From Novosphingobium sp. (GTDB lineage Bacteria > Pseudomonadota > Alphaproteobacteria > Sphingomonadales > Sphingomonadaceae): a DNA stretch of 32,669 bases. Location of the stretch: NCBI RefSeq assembly GCF_027486195.1, contig NZ_JAIXPP010000113.1, positions 1 to 32,669 of the forward strand, given 5' to 3'. Shown piece by piece: positions 24,352-32,637 of this stretch. Made by a program: the position numbers and the translations under genes. Below the pieces are notes generated by a model. That model did not search any database. It was given only the letters and a program-made list of their open reading frames with translations, and had not been told where the DNA came from. The first letter of the stretch is position 1. Every line of letters begins with the position of its first letter.

Positions 24352-25692
24352 TCACCGCTTGCGCGCAGCCAGCGTCTGCGGGGCAGTCCGCCCCAGCGTC
24401 TGCAGCGCATAGTAGAGCTGGAAGTCGTCTATGCCCTTGGCCTTGAGTTCTTCGGGCGTCATCTTGAAGCGCGGATCCTGAACCTTGTCGCGCTCGAGGT
24501 CCTTGTCATCCTTGATCTCGTTGATCAGGTGCCCGCGCAGATCGCTCTCGCGGTAGAAGCGGAGCGCGCGCTTGCGCAGATCGGGGTCGGAAATCTGCGG
24601 CACTGCGATATCGGGATCAATGCCGCCTTCCTGGACCGAGCGGCCAGACGGCGTGTAGTATCGCGCGGTGGTCAGCTTCAGTGCGGTATCGCGCGTGAGC
24701 GGCATCAGCGTCTGCACGCTGCCCTTGCCGAAACTGCGCTGACCCATGAGGACGGCGCGATGCTGATCCTGCAAGGCACCAGCGACGATTTCAGACGCCG
24801 AGGCAGAACCTTCATTGATCAGCACGACCATCGGAATGCCCTTGGCAATATCGCCCGGGGTCATTGATTCGGCATTGTAGGTCTCGTTGTCGCGCGCATA
24901 GCGGCCGCGCTGCGAAACGATCACGCCGCGATCCAGGAACAGGTCGGAAAGCGCGACCGCCTGATCGAGCAGCCCACCCGGATTGCCACGCAGATCCAGC
25001 ACCAGCCCGGTCACTCGTCCGTTGGTCTTGGCCTTGATCTGCTTGTACGCATCGAGCACTTCGCCGCCGACATTGGCACTGAAGCTTGATACCGAGATCA
25101 CGCCGACATTACCCTCGACCTTGAAGTCGACCGGCTTCAGTTCGATGATCTGGCGCGTGATCTTGACCTCGATCGGCTCGTCACGACCAGTGCGGAACAA
25201 GGTCAGACTGATCGAGGTACCCGGAGGCCCCCGCATCTGGTCGACCGCTTCGTCGAGCGTACCGCCGTAGATCAGTTTCCCGTTGATGTGGGTGATGTAG
25301 TCGCCCGCCTTGACGCCAGCGGCATCGGCCGGGCTGCCCTTGGTGGGCGCGATCACCTTGACCGCGCCATCATCCATCGTGACCGAAAGCCCGAGGCCTC
25401 CGTAGGAGCCATCGGTCTGCGTGCGCAGGTTCTCGAAATCGCGCGCATCGAGGTAGGAACTGTGCGGATCGAGCGCCGCAAGCATCCCGTTGATCGCGCC
25501 CTTGATCAGCTTGTCGTCATCTACAGGCTCGACGTAACTCGTCTTGATCCGCTCGTAGACCGCCATGAGCTTGCTGAACTCCGGCCCGGAGCGCGCGTCG
25601 ACAGCGGCAAGCCCGGCAGTGGTCGCCGGAATGAGCGCGACGGCGCTGACAAGCGCAGCGGCACGCAGCAAGGGAACAAACTTGAACGCCAT
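24352..25692 (-). CDS. ctpA: Periplasmic C-terminal processing protease, S41 family with PDZ domain
   Basis: 446 residues. An N-terminal signal sequence (LLRAAALVSAVALIPATTAG) exports it. A PDZ domain (about residues 97-180, starting YGGLGLSV, ending SLTLFRTGR) precedes the serine protease domain. The catalytic pair is S298 in NEGSASASEIVAGAL and K323 in GQRSFGKGSVQT, 25 residues apart as in the family. VLDLRGNPGGLLDQAV is another hallmark. CtpA-type proteases remodel envelope proteins and control peptidoglycan hydrolases. The placement right after an EnvC-like gene (95-base gap) fits that: in alphaproteobacteria the two are commonly adjacent. It is followed by dsbB after 4 bases. Confidence 0.96.
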   Translation of the reverse strand: MAFKFVPLLRAAALVSAVALIPATTAGLAAVDARSGPEFSKLMAVYERIKTSYVEPVDDDKLIKGAINGMLAALDPHSSYLDARDFENLRTQTDGSYGGLGLSVTMDDGAVKVIAPTKGSPADAAGVKAGDYITHINGKLIYGGTLDEAVDQMRGPPGTSISLTLFRTGRDEPIEVKITRQIIELKPVDFKVEGNVGVISVSSFSANVGGEVLDAYKQIKAKTNGRVTGLVLDLRGNPGGLLDQAVALSDLFLDRGVIVSQRGRYARDNETYNAESMTPGDIAKGIPMVVLINEGSASASEIVAGALQDQHRAVLMGQRSFGKGSVQTLMPLTRDTALKLTTARYYTPSGRSVQEGGIDPDIAVPQISDPDLRKRALRFYRESDLRGHLINEIKDDKDLERDKVQDPRFKMTPEELKAKGIDDFQLYYALQTLGRTAPQTLAARKR

Positions 25693-25787
25693 GATCGTCT
25701 TTCGGCAAAGAGTGCAGAGCCTTGGCCTGCTTCTATAGAGCCATGACGATTAACGCCAGATGGGCCGGCGCCATGCAGAAAGGGCAA

Positions 25788-26996
25788 TCAGCGCTCGATC
25801 AGGGCTAGCGGATTGACCGGCGTTCCATCCTTGCGCAGTTCGATCGTCACTGTCGGCCGACCGGGCCCCGCGAGGCCTAGCGGCGATCCCTGCAGCACTT
25901 TGGCCGCAACGGCGACGTCCAGCCGCCCGAGGTTGGTGATGAGCGAAGTCCAGCCGCCCTCATGGTCTATGATGACGATCCGTCCGAAGCCTCGGTAGTC
26001 GCCTGCAAAGGCCACCCGGCCAGCCGCAGGGGCGACGACCTGCGCACCCGCCGCAGGGGCAAGAGTCACGCCGATCGAACGCGTCGCGCCAGCAGCGTCG
26101 CCAAAGCCGCTGACGATCCGGCCACTCACGGGCATGATCCAGGCAAGGCCACCGGCCACTGTGCGGGCAGGCGCGTGTTCGTCGACAACGAGCATCGAGC
26201 CGGGGCGGTCGGGGCGGGGAACCGGGCCGGGCAGGGCGGCAAGTTCATTGCGCAAGGTGCCGTCGGCGCGCAGGCGGTCCATCAGTGCCGCGATATCGCG
26301 CGTGTCTTCGGCAAGCGCCAACGCGCGATCTGCCTCGCGGCTAGCGATGCCTTGAGCGCTGCGTGAGGCGATGCGCTGTCGGCTCTCAACCGCGACGAGC
26401 TGCTGGCGTCTTGCGGTCAGCACTTCCTCGCTAGCCGTGAGGTTCGCGGCAGCCCGCCGCGCACGGTCCTGCAACTGGCGGCCGCGCACGATCTCTGAGC
26501 GCAGACCCGCCGTTCGGCGCTGGACCTCCGGTAGCATCGTTTCAAGGACGGCGCGGAGATAGACCGTCTCGCGCAAGGTATCTGCGCGCATCAGACTGAA
26601 CACGAGCGGCCTGCGCGACATGAGTTGCAAGGCAGCGGTCAGCCGCACGACTGGTTCCTGCCGGGCAGCAATGCGCAGCCGCAAAGCCGCGCGCTGCCGG
26701 TCGATCTCGCGGACACTGGCCTTTGCAAGCGCAATCTCTGCTTCGGATTGCTGGATTCGGGCGGCAACCGCCGCAGCCTCGCTGGCCGTGCGATCGGCAG
26801 CAGCAATTGCGCGCCGGGCGGCTTCCTCGAGCATATCCCCGCGCTGACGGGCCTCGGCCAAGGCGCGGCTGGCGGCACGCAGCGCGTCGCCAGCCTGATC
26901 GGCGCTTTCATAGGGCGCATCCTGCGCAGCACTTTGCCATGCCGCGAAGCTGGCGAGCGCCAGAGTCATGGCGATGAAGGCCGCGCGTGACGTCAT
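25788..26996 (-). CDS. envC: EnvC-like murein hydrolase activator with degenerate LytM (M23) domain
   Basis: 402 residues from ATG 26996, four bases after the rlmH stop; longer in-frame starts overlap rlmH. A signal peptide is likely (AAFIAMTLALASFAAW, cut near SAAQ). Residues about 25-250 are Ala/Arg/Glu-rich coiled coil (for example RAASRALAEARQRGD and ASVREIDRQRAALRLR). The C-terminal domain is a LytM fold (VSGRIVSGFGDAAG, then VAPAAGRVAFAGDYRGFG), but the zinc ligands are missing: the H-x-x-x-D position reads RSIGVTL and the final H-x-H reads TVTIEL. In EnvC and relatives such loss turns the enzyme into an activator of amidases, so this is probably an activator of septal peptidoglycan cleavage. 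It lies between rlmH and ctpA. Confidence 0.92.
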   Translation of the reverse strand: MTSRAAFIAMTLALASFAAWQSAAQDAPYESADQAGDALRAASRALAEARQRGDMLEEAARRAIAAADRTASEAAAVAARIQQSEAEIALAKASVREIDRQRAALRLRIAARQEPVVRLTAALQLMSRRPLVFSLMRADTLRETVYLRAVLETMLPEVQRRTAGLRSEIVRGRQLQDRARRAAANLTASEEVLTARRQQLVAVESRQRIASRSAQGIASREADRALALAEDTRDIAALMDRLRADGTLRNELAALPGPVPRPDRPGSMLVVDEHAPARTVAGGLAWIMPVSGRIVSGFGDAAGATRSIGVTLAPAAGAQVVAPAAGRVAFAGDYRGFGRIVIIDHEGGWTSLITNLGRLDVAVAAKVLQGSPLGLAGPGRPTVTIELRKDGTPVNPLALIER

Positions 26997-27000
26997 GGCC

Positions 27001-27426
27001 TCAGCCATCGCGATGGTAGGGATGGCCGGAGAGAATACTCGTGGCCCGCCAAAGCTGCTCGGCGAGCATGGCCCGGGCAAGCATGTGCGGCCACGTGGCG
27101 GCGCCAAACGCGAGCAAGAGGTCCGCTCCGACCCTGAGCGCTGCATCGTGCCCATCCGCCGCGCCAATCAGGAAGCGCGCTTCGCGAACACCATCATCGC
27201 GCCAGCGGCCCAGTATCGCGGCAAACGCTGTCGATGCGAGCTGCTGGCCGCGCTCGTCGAGCGCCACGGTTCGGATCGGCGTGGCGGCAGGAACGGGCAG
27301 CACACCACCGCGATCAGGCAGCTCGGTAACCTTGAAACCCCAGGGTATCCGGCGGGCGTAGCGATCAACCAGCTCAGCCTCGGGCGAGCGACCAATCTTT
27401 CCGCGGGCAATCACGTGGAGCAGCAT
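27001..27426 (-). CDS. rlmH: 23S rRNA (pseudouridine-1915-N3)-methyltransferase RlmH
   Basis: Small SPOUT methyltransferase that methylates pseudouridine 1915 in helix 69 of assembled ribosomes. 141 residues, close to the normal 155. It begins MLLHVIARGKIG and has ELVDRYARRIPW, then VALDERGQQLAS, FLIGAADGHD (SAM-binding knot; the second Gly is usually in GG, here AADG), LLAFGAATWPHMLARAMLAEQLWRA and the terminal GHPYHRDG typical of the family. It is 74 bases downstream of rsfS and 4 bases upstream of the EnvC-like gene; the order rsfS-rlmH-envC-ctpA is common in alphaproteobacteria. Confidence 0.96.
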   Translation of the reverse strand: MLLHVIARGKIGRSPEAELVDRYARRIPWGFKVTELPDRGGVLPVPAATPIRTVALDERGQQLASTAFAAILGRWRDDGVREARFLIGAADGHDAALRVGADLLLAFGAATWPHMLARAMLAEQLWRATSILSGHPYHRDG

Positions 27427-27500
27427 GATCTTGCCCTAGCGCAGATTGACGGCGCAATGAATCCCCGCGCTGCCGCACCTGTGGAGTGCAGCCCCAGATG

Positions 27501-27929
27501 TCAGGCCGCGCCCTGATCTCCGAAGGCCCACATCCGCTCAAGGTTGTAGAAGCTGCGTACCTCGGGCCGGAACAAGTGGACGACGATATCGCCAGCGTCG
27601 ATCAAGACCCAGTCAGCGGCTGGAAGGCCTTCGATCCGGACATGGCCGAAGCCGCCCTGCTTGATCCGCTCCGCCAGCTTCTGCGCCATGGCAGCGACCT
27701 GACGAGTCGAGCGGCCCGAGGCGATCACCATGTAATCAGCGACCGAGCTTTTGCCTTCGAGCGGGATCGAGACGATTTCCTGCGCCTGGTCGTCATCGAG
27801 CGAACGCAAGACCAGTTCGAGGATCGTGCCCGGCGCAGCGGCCAGGGATCCTGAGGCAGAACTGGAGGCGATGCCGGCATCGACCGGCAATGGCTGTGGG
27901 CTTGTCATGAGTGTGTAGATGGTCTCCAT
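27501..27929 (-). CDS. rsfS: Ribosomal silencing factor RsfS
   Basis: Binds ribosomal protein L14 and blocks subunit joining when nutrients are scarce. 142 residues from ATG 27929; ATG 27908 would give 135, and a far upstream extension overlaps nadD. No clear ribosome binding site precedes either. The family core begins at LELVLRSLDDDQAQEIVSIPL, then VADYMVIASGRSTRQVAAMA and EGLPAADWVLIDAGDIVVHLF, with RSFYNLERMWAFG near the end; all are diagnostic. The first 35 residues are a poorly conserved Pro/Ala/Ser-rich extension. It follows nadD by about 82 bases and precedes rlmH. Confidence 0.95.
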   Translation of the reverse strand: METIYTLMTSPQPLPVDAGIASSSASGSLAAAPGTILELVLRSLDDDQAQEIVSIPLEGKSSVADYMVIASGRSTRQVAAMAQKLAERIKQGGFGHVRIEGLPAADWVLIDAGDIVVHLFRPEVRSFYNLERMWAFGDQGAA

Positions 27930-28011
27930 GGCTGACAGTTCAATGTTCCTAGGTTGAAGTGGGTTGGCCGAAGCAGCTCGGCCAACAAAGCATTCGAGAG
28001 CAGATCGGCGC

Positions 28012-28662
28012 TCAACGCACCCTCGCCCGGGCGGCTGTCCCAATCGGCCGGTGGGTGAGCATGTCGCGTTGATGCACGAACGGGATGCGGCGATACCAGT
28101 CAGGATCTGCTGCACGGAGAGCCGTTGCAGATCGGGCATCGGGGTCAAAGTGCAAGATGACCAGCGCCGGGGCGCTCCGCTTCGCGCCGCTGAAATCCTG
28201 GCTGTGCCGCCGGCGCCAGCGGCGCAGCCATGCCATGGCGAGGCTCGTCATAGCGGTGCCATCATACCCCGGACGGGCAATAACAGCAATCGGCATCTCG
28301 CGGGCGATCCCGCGCCAACCCCGCCAACGATGAAACTGCGCGAGATTATCGGTTCCCATCAGCCACACAAACTGCCGCTTGGGATAGCGGCGCTTGAGCA
28401 AACGAAGCGAATCGATGGTGTAGCGCGTTCCGAGTTCAGCCTCGATCGCCGTTACCCTGATCGGCGCCCCGCGGGCCGCCGCCCGGGCCGACGCGAACCG
28501 GGCCGGAAGCGGAGCCATGCCCACAGCAGGTTTAAGGACGTTCCCGGGTGAAACGAGCCACCACACTTCATCCAGCCCCAAGGCTTCGCGTGCGAAGAGG
28601 CTGATTCGCCGATGCCCGCCGTGCGCGGGATTGAAACTGCCGCCGAGCAGGCCGGTAAGCAC
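28012..28662 (-). CDS. nadD: Nicotinate-nucleotide adenylyltransferase NadD
   Basis: Adenylates nicotinate mononucleotide in NAD synthesis. 216 residues from GTG 28662, 5 bases after the proA stop; another GTG at 28704 would overlap proA. The nucleotidyltransferase motif GGSFNPAHGGH is at residues 7-17. WWLVSPGNVLKP, TRYTIDSLRLLKRRYP and FVWLMGTDNLAQFHRWRGW match the alphaproteobacterial form. The final substrate motif, normally SSTxIR, is SATALR here. The C-terminal tail beyond this is Arg-rich. Part of the proA-nadD-rsfS group. Confidence 0.95.
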   Translation of the reverse strand: MLTGLLGGSFNPAHGGHRRISLFAREALGLDEVWWLVSPGNVLKPAVGMAPLPARFASARAAARGAPIRVTAIEAELGTRYTIDSLRLLKRRYPKRQFVWLMGTDNLAQFHRWRGWRGIAREMPIAVIARPGYDGTAMTSLAMAWLRRWRRRHSQDFSGAKRSAPALVILHFDPDARSATALRAADPDWYRRIPFVHQRDMLTHRPIGTAARARVR

Positions 28663-28667
28663 GGGTT

Positions 28668-29978
28668 TCAGGCGCGGATCTGCCCGGAGCCGAGCACCAG
28701 CCACTTGTAGGTGGTCAATCCTTCGAGAGCGACCGGTCCGCGCGCATGCAGGCGCCCGGTGGCGATGCCGATCTCGGCACCCAATCCGAACTCGCCGCCG
28801 TCTGCGAACTGGCTCGACGCATTGTGGATCACGATGGCGCTGTCGACCTCCGACAGGAACCTGGCTGCGACATCCTCGTCGTCAGTCACGATGGCGTCCG
28901 TATGCCCGGAGGCATGGCGCGCGATATGTGCGAGCGCCCCATCCAGCCCGTCGACCACAGCGACCGAGAGCACCGCATCGAGGTATTCGGTGTCCCAGTC
29001 CGCGGCATCCGCAGGCTGGATCCGGGGATCGATCGCGCAAGCCCGCGCGTCACCGCGCAGCTCGCAGCCCGCTTCGAGGAGCGGCGCGACGAGACCGTGC
29101 GGATCGGAGAACTGGGCATCGACCAGCAGCGTTTCCATCGCCCCGCAGATGCCGGTGCGGCGCATCTTTGCGTTCAGCGCGATGTCCTTCGCCATGGCGG
29201 GATTCGCCGCGCGATCGATGAAGGTGTGATTGATGCCATCGAGATGCGCGAGAACCGGGACGCGCGCATCTGCCTGGACTCTGGCCACAAGGCTCTTGCC
29301 GCCACGCGGAACGATCATGTCGATCAAGCCACCTGCAGCAAGCATCGCGCCGACAGCTGCGCGATCCTGGGTCGGCATCAATTGCACAACCTCGGCAGGA
29401 ACACCGCCTTCAACGAGGCCCTTAACCAGCGCGGTGTGAATCGCACGATTCGACCGCGCCGCCTCACTGCCGCCCCTCAGCAATGCGGCGTTGCCAGACC
29501 GCACGCATAGCGCGGCGGCATCGGCTGTCACGTTCGGACGGCTTTCGTAGATGATCCCGATGAGGCCAATAGGCACGCGCACCCGGCGCAGGACAATGCC
29601 ATTGGGCCGGCGACTTTCATCAATGATCTGACCAACCGGATCATCGAGCGCGGCGACCTGTTCGACGGCAGCCGCAATCCCTTCGATCCGCGCGGGATCA
29701 AGCCGCAAACGGTCAACCATCGCGGAGGATAGCCCCGCTGCAACCCCATCGGCAACATCGAGAGCGTTGGCATCCAGAATGGCCTGCTCAGCCTGCCGCA
29801 GCGCCGCAGCGCCAAGACGAAGTGCCTGCGCACGCTGCGCCGACGGCATGGTGGCCAGCACGCGCTGCGCCGCACGACCCGCACGGGCCAGCCTTTCGAC
29901 AAGAGCCGAGGCATCGACCACGTTTCCGCTGCTGGCAGCGTGATCCACGGTGGCTTGGGGGGAAACGAGCGCGTTCAT
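28668..29978 (-). CDS. proA: Gamma-glutamyl phosphate reductase ProA
   Basis: NADPH-dependent reduction of gamma-glutamyl phosphate to glutamate semialdehyde, the second step of proline synthesis. 436 residues, slightly longer than the usual 417 because of an N-terminal extension. The aldehyde-dehydrogenase-like catalytic cysteine is C278 in [15 protein letters not shown]. Other hallmarks are [43 protein letters not shown] and [12 protein letters not shown], and the C-terminal [15 protein letters not shown]. First gene of the - strand series; proB is not adjacent. Upstream lies a 249-base gap shared with the divergent M23 peptidase gene. Confidence 0.97.
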   Translation of the reverse strand: MNALVSPQATVDHAASSGNVVDASALVERLARAGRAAQRVLATMPSAQRAQALRLGAAALRQAEQAILDANALDVADGVAAGLSSAMVDRLRLDPARIEGIAAAVEQVAALDDPVGQIIDESRRPNGIVLRRVRVPIGLIGIIYESRPNVTADAAALCVRSGNAALLRGGSEAARSNRAIHTALVKGLVEGGVPAEVVQLMPTQDRAAVGAMLAAGGLIDMIVPRGGKSLVARVQADARVPVLAHLDGINHTFIDRAANPAMAKDIALNAKMRRTGICGAMETLLVDAQFSDPHGLVAPLLEAGCELRGDARACAIDPRIQPADAADWDTEYLDAVLSVAVVDGLDGALAHIARHASGHTDAIVTDDEDVAARFLSEVDSAIVIHNASSQFADGGEFGLGAEIGIATGRLHARGPVALEGLTTYKWLVLGSGQIRA

Positions 29979-30227
29979 TGCGCGCCCTTATCATCCCGAG
30001 GGAGTGCTGTCAGCCGGAATGGCTGAACCAGCCTGGATCTCGCCGAGTCGCTAACCCTTGTGGTTTACCTTCGCGGCTGGATGAGCTGACAGCCGGTTGC
30101 ATGCTGGCCCATAGGACGCCAACAGCTCGGCTCGTCGACGGACTCGCACGACTCATCCTGCTCGATGCGATGTGGATTCGACCGGGTGGCCGGGGGCGAC
30201 TAAGCGGCTCGCGCCCAAAAGACGGTC
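29979..30227. other. Divergent intergenic region between proA and the M23 peptidase gene
   Basis: 249 bases with no gene I can support. It contains two copies of GCTG-N-CAGC-CGG in the same orientation (30006-30017 and 30085-30096), whose cores are palindromic, and a small hairpin GGCTG-AAC-CAGCC (30021-30033). CGGCTG (30074-30079) can also pair with CAGCCG (30090-30095). No T-rich tail is present. It must hold the promoters of proA and the M23 peptidase gene, but I cannot place them. Confidence 0.6.
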
Positions 30228-31478
30228 ATGCAGAGCGTAGGGACGGGGGTCGCTATCTTACCAGTTACAACTCGGCCCAAGGCGGGACCGCCAGAGGATG
30301 GCGGTCGTCCGCCACCCCGCTGGCGAACACTCGTGGAGCGGGTGCGCAGCTGGTTCCCCGACCGCGAATTCTTCATGCGCTCGAACGGACATGTTCGCTT
30401 CATCCGCGTTTCGGCGCAGTTGCAGATGCGCGTCGCAGGGGCCGTGGCCGGCGCTGTGCTGTTGTGGGCTCTGATGATGGGCTGGATGGTCATCAGCCAA
30501 GCCCTCGCGGTCTATAATCAAGCTTCGCTGCTGGAGCGGGAAGCTGCGGTCGCGACAGCAGAAAGCCGCGTCGCGAAGTATCGATCAGGCCTCGGCTCCG
30601 TCGCCAGCGATCTCGCCAAGCGCCAGGACTTCATCGAGAAGAACGTGCAGGGCGCGATCGGTCCGCTGCCGCAAACGCTGCCGTCCGGCACGGTTTCGGA
30701 CAGCAGCGAGGAAGCCGGCAAGACCGTACGCAAGATCTCGATGATCCTGCCTGAGGCGACCAGGTTGGCCCAGATCGAAGCGCGCCAGCTGGCGTTCATC
30801 GAAGCGCTGACGCGATACGCCGACATCCGTTCGGCCCGCGCGGAGACCGCCATGCGCCGTCTTGGCCTGAACCCCAAGGTTGTGGCGGCTTCCGATGGCA
30901 GCGCCATGGGTGGTCCGCTGATTCCGATGGCCACCGGCCCTGGAAACAAGCTCGATCCTCGGTTTGCCCGATTTGGCGCGAGCCTCTCCCGCATGAGCGC
31001 GATGGAGCAGGCTCTGGTTCGCATTCCCAACACGCTTCCCGCCAGCCTCGACTATATCTCGAGCGGCTTCGGCTACCGCATCGATCCCTTTACCGGAGGC
31101 GGCGCATTCCACGCCGGCCTTGATTTCCGCGGCCCCATCGGCGCGCCCATTCTGGCGGCAGCTGCTGGCACGGTCAGCTTCACCGGCGCAAAGCAAGGCT
31201 ATGGCAATTGCGTGGAAATCAGCCACGGCAACGGCTTGTTGACGCGTTACGCCCATATGTCGCGCATTACGGCCCGCGTTGGTGAAGTGGTCGGCCCGGG
31301 CCGCGTTATCGGTGCAATCGGCAGCAGCGGCCGCTCGACCGGACCCCATTTGCATTTTGAAGTGCGGATTGCCGATCGTCCGGTGGACCCGCGACCCTTT
31401 CTGGAGGCGATGCCGCATGTTTTCCAAGAAGCCAACACAAGGGCCGGACATGGTCGCCCGGACAGCCGGGCAAGGTAA
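30228..31478 (+). CDS. Bitopic membrane M23 peptidoglycan endopeptidase (LmdC-like)
   Basis: 416 residues. An N-terminal cytoplasmic part of about 67 residues (including SWFPDREFFMRSNG), one transmembrane helix at about residues 68-92 (VAGAVAGAVLLWALMMGWMVI), a periplasmic helical or coiled-coil stalk (LEREAAVATAESRVAKYRSG), and a C-terminal LytM domain. Unlike the EnvC-like protein in this window, the zinc ligands are complete: H-x-x-x-D in FHAGLDFRGP, and H-x-H in GPHLHFEVR. It should cut peptidoglycan cross-links. Architecture and linkage to a bactofilin gene match the LmdC/bactofilin pairs that shape alphaproteobacterial cells, in which the cytoplasmic tail contacts the bactofilin. The start is ATG 30228 without a strong ribosome binding site. 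Its 3' end overlaps the bactofilin gene by 62 bases. Confidence 0.92.
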   Translation: MQSVGTGVAILPVTTRPKAGPPEDGGRPPPRWRTLVERVRSWFPDREFFMRSNGHVRFIRVSAQLQMRVAGAVAGAVLLWALMMGWMVISQALAVYNQASLLEREAAVATAESRVAKYRSGLGSVASDLAKRQDFIEKNVQGAIGPLPQTLPSGTVSDSSEEAGKTVRKISMILPEATRLAQIEARQLAFIEALTRYADIRSARAETAMRRLGLNPKVVAASDGSAMGGPLIPMATGPGNKLDPRFARFGASLSRMSAMEQALVRIPNTLPASLDYISSGFGYRIDPFTGGGAFHAGLDFRGPIGAPILAAAAGTVSFTGAKQGYGNCVEISHGNGLLTRYAHMSRITARVGEVVGPGRVIGAIGSSGRSTGPHLHFEVRIADRPVDPRPFLEAMPHVFQEANTRAGHGRPDSRAR

Positions 31479-31824
31479 CGCCGTGCCTGCGACTACTTTT
31501 TCGGTGCTTGGGGCCGATCTGGCCGTGAAGGGCGACATCACCGCCAGCGCCGAGCTGCATATCGAAGGGCACGTCGAGGGGGACATCACGTGCTCCGGCC
31601 TAGTTCAGGGCGAAGCGAGCTCGATCCACGGCGCGATTCGTGCGCAGACTGCGCGACTGGCCGGGACGGTTCGAGGGGGAATCGAGGTGGGCCAGCTTGT
31701 GGTGCTCAAGACCGCCCGCATTCACGGCGATGTGAGATATGATGTCCTGACGATCGAGCAGGGTGCCCACATTGATGGCATGCTCAGCCATGGACTTGAG
31801 CCCATGGCGAGCGACACGCCGTAG
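31417..31824 (+). CDS. Bactofilin (DUF583) cytoskeletal protein
   Basis: 135 residues from ATG 31417, which has GGAGG (31403-31407) 9 bases upstream; longer in-frame reading into the M23 gene gives unrelated sequence. Bactofilins polymerise without nucleotide into filaments on the inner membrane. The core (about residues 25-120) is the right-handed beta-helix of short repeats: SVLGADLAVKGDITASAELH, then IEGHVEGDITCSGLVQGE, ARLAGTVRGGIEVGQLVVLK, ARIHGDVRYDVLTIEQGAHI. The tail is short and disordered. The gene overlaps the end of the M23 peptidase gene in another frame, so the two are co-expressed; this supports a joint role in localised cell-wall remodelling. A bidirectional terminator follows. 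Confidence 0.94.
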   Translation: MFSKKPTQGPDMVARTAGQGNAVPATTFSVLGADLAVKGDITASAELHIEGHVEGDITCSGLVQGEASSIHGAIRAQTARLAGTVRGGIEVGQLVVLKTARIHGDVRYDVLTIEQGAHIDGMLSHGLEPMASDTP

Positions 31825-31844
31825 GATCTGGCCAACTAAAAGAA

Positions 31845-31871
31845 AAACCCCTCCCGGAAGGGGAGGGGTTT
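31845..31871. terminator. Bidirectional intrinsic terminator between bactofilin and trcR
   Basis: AAACCCCTCCC (31845-31855) pairs exactly with GGGAGGGGTTT (31861-31871) around GGAAG. On the - strand the stem is followed by TTTTTCTTTT, a strong terminator for trcR. On the + strand the tail is short (TTTGAG), giving weaker termination after the bactofilin gene. Confidence 0.9.
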
Positions 31872-31916
31872 GAGTGCTGACGCACCTTCAACGCAACGTC
31901 GATTCAGGACCAGAAG

Positions 31917-32624
31917 TCAGCTGTCCGAGAGCCCCTCGGCGCGGCGCGCTTCGAGCCAGGCAGCCGCTTCGGCTTCCTGCGCGGCCTGCGAGGCCGCCTT
32001 AGCCTGAGCCTCACGCTCGGCGCGCAGTTCCTCGATCAAGGCCTCGCGATCATTGCCGAGGCGCAGGTTGTTGGCCGTGTCGTCTTCCTCGATCCCGGCG
32101 CGCTTGGCAGCCTTGGCAACCAGCGCGTCAAGCTCACGCTGCGAGCACAGACCCAAAGTTACGGGGTCCTTCGGGTTGATGTTCGAAATGTTCCAGTGGC
32201 TGCGGTCGCGGATCGCGGCAATGGTATTGCGCGTCGTACCGATCAGCTTGCCAATCTGCGCATCCGAGATTTCCGGATGGTGGCGCAAGATCCAGGCGAT
32301 GCCATCGGGCTTGTCCTGCCGCTTCGAGACCGGCGTATAGCGCGGACCCTTGGTGCGGCTGACCGAAATCGGCGCCTTCTGCATGCGCAGCCGGTACTCG
32401 GAATTGGACTGCCCGCGCTCGATCTCGCTCTGGGTCAGTTCGCCCGAGTGGACCGGATCACGGCCGGTATACTTGGCACCGGCCAGATCGTCGGCCATCG
32501 CCTGCACTTCGAGGATGTGCAGGCCGCAGAACTCGGCAATCTGCTCGAACGTCAGCGCGGTGTTGTCGACAAGCCACGATGCCGTGGCATGGGGCATCAG
32601 CGGAAAGGTTGACTGGTTGCTCAA
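31917..32624 (-). CDS. trcR: Cell-cycle transcriptional regulator TrcR (DUF1013)
   Basis: 235 residues. Alphaproteobacterial regulator of the DUF1013 family. Matching family features: LMPHATASWLVDNTALTFEQIAEFCGLH at the start, then DPVHSGELTQSEIERG, AWILRHHPEISDAQIGKLIGTT with a helix-turn-helix (DAQIGKLIGTTRNTIAAIRD), and NISNINPKDPVTLGLCSQ. The C-terminal 50 residues are an Ala/Glu/Arg-rich helix (EELRAEREAQAKAASQ). The start is TTG 32624, chosen because GGAGGGG lies exactly 6 bases upstream; the first ATG (32597) would remove nine residues and has no such site. It ends at the bidirectional terminator. Confidence 0.93.
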   Translation of the reverse strand: MSNQSTFPLMPHATASWLVDNTALTFEQIAEFCGLHILEVQAMADDLAGAKYTGRDPVHSGELTQSEIERGQSNSEYRLRMQKAPISVSRTKGPRYTPVSKRQDKPDGIAWILRHHPEISDAQIGKLIGTTRNTIAAIRDRSHWNISNINPKDPVTLGLCSQRELDALVAKAAKRAGIEEDDTANNLRLGNDREALIEELRAEREAQAKAASQAAQEAEAAAWLEARRAEGLSDS

Positions 32625-32630
32625 GGGGAG

Positions 32631-32637
32631 CCCCTCC
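32631..32637 (-). promoter_or_regulatory. Strong ribosome binding site that supports the TTG start of trcR
   Basis: On the - strand GGAGGGG (32637-32631), six bases, then TTG 32624. The spacer CTCCCC is complementary to part of the site (GGGG-CT-CCCC), a small dyad that could affect access. Confidence 0.7.
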
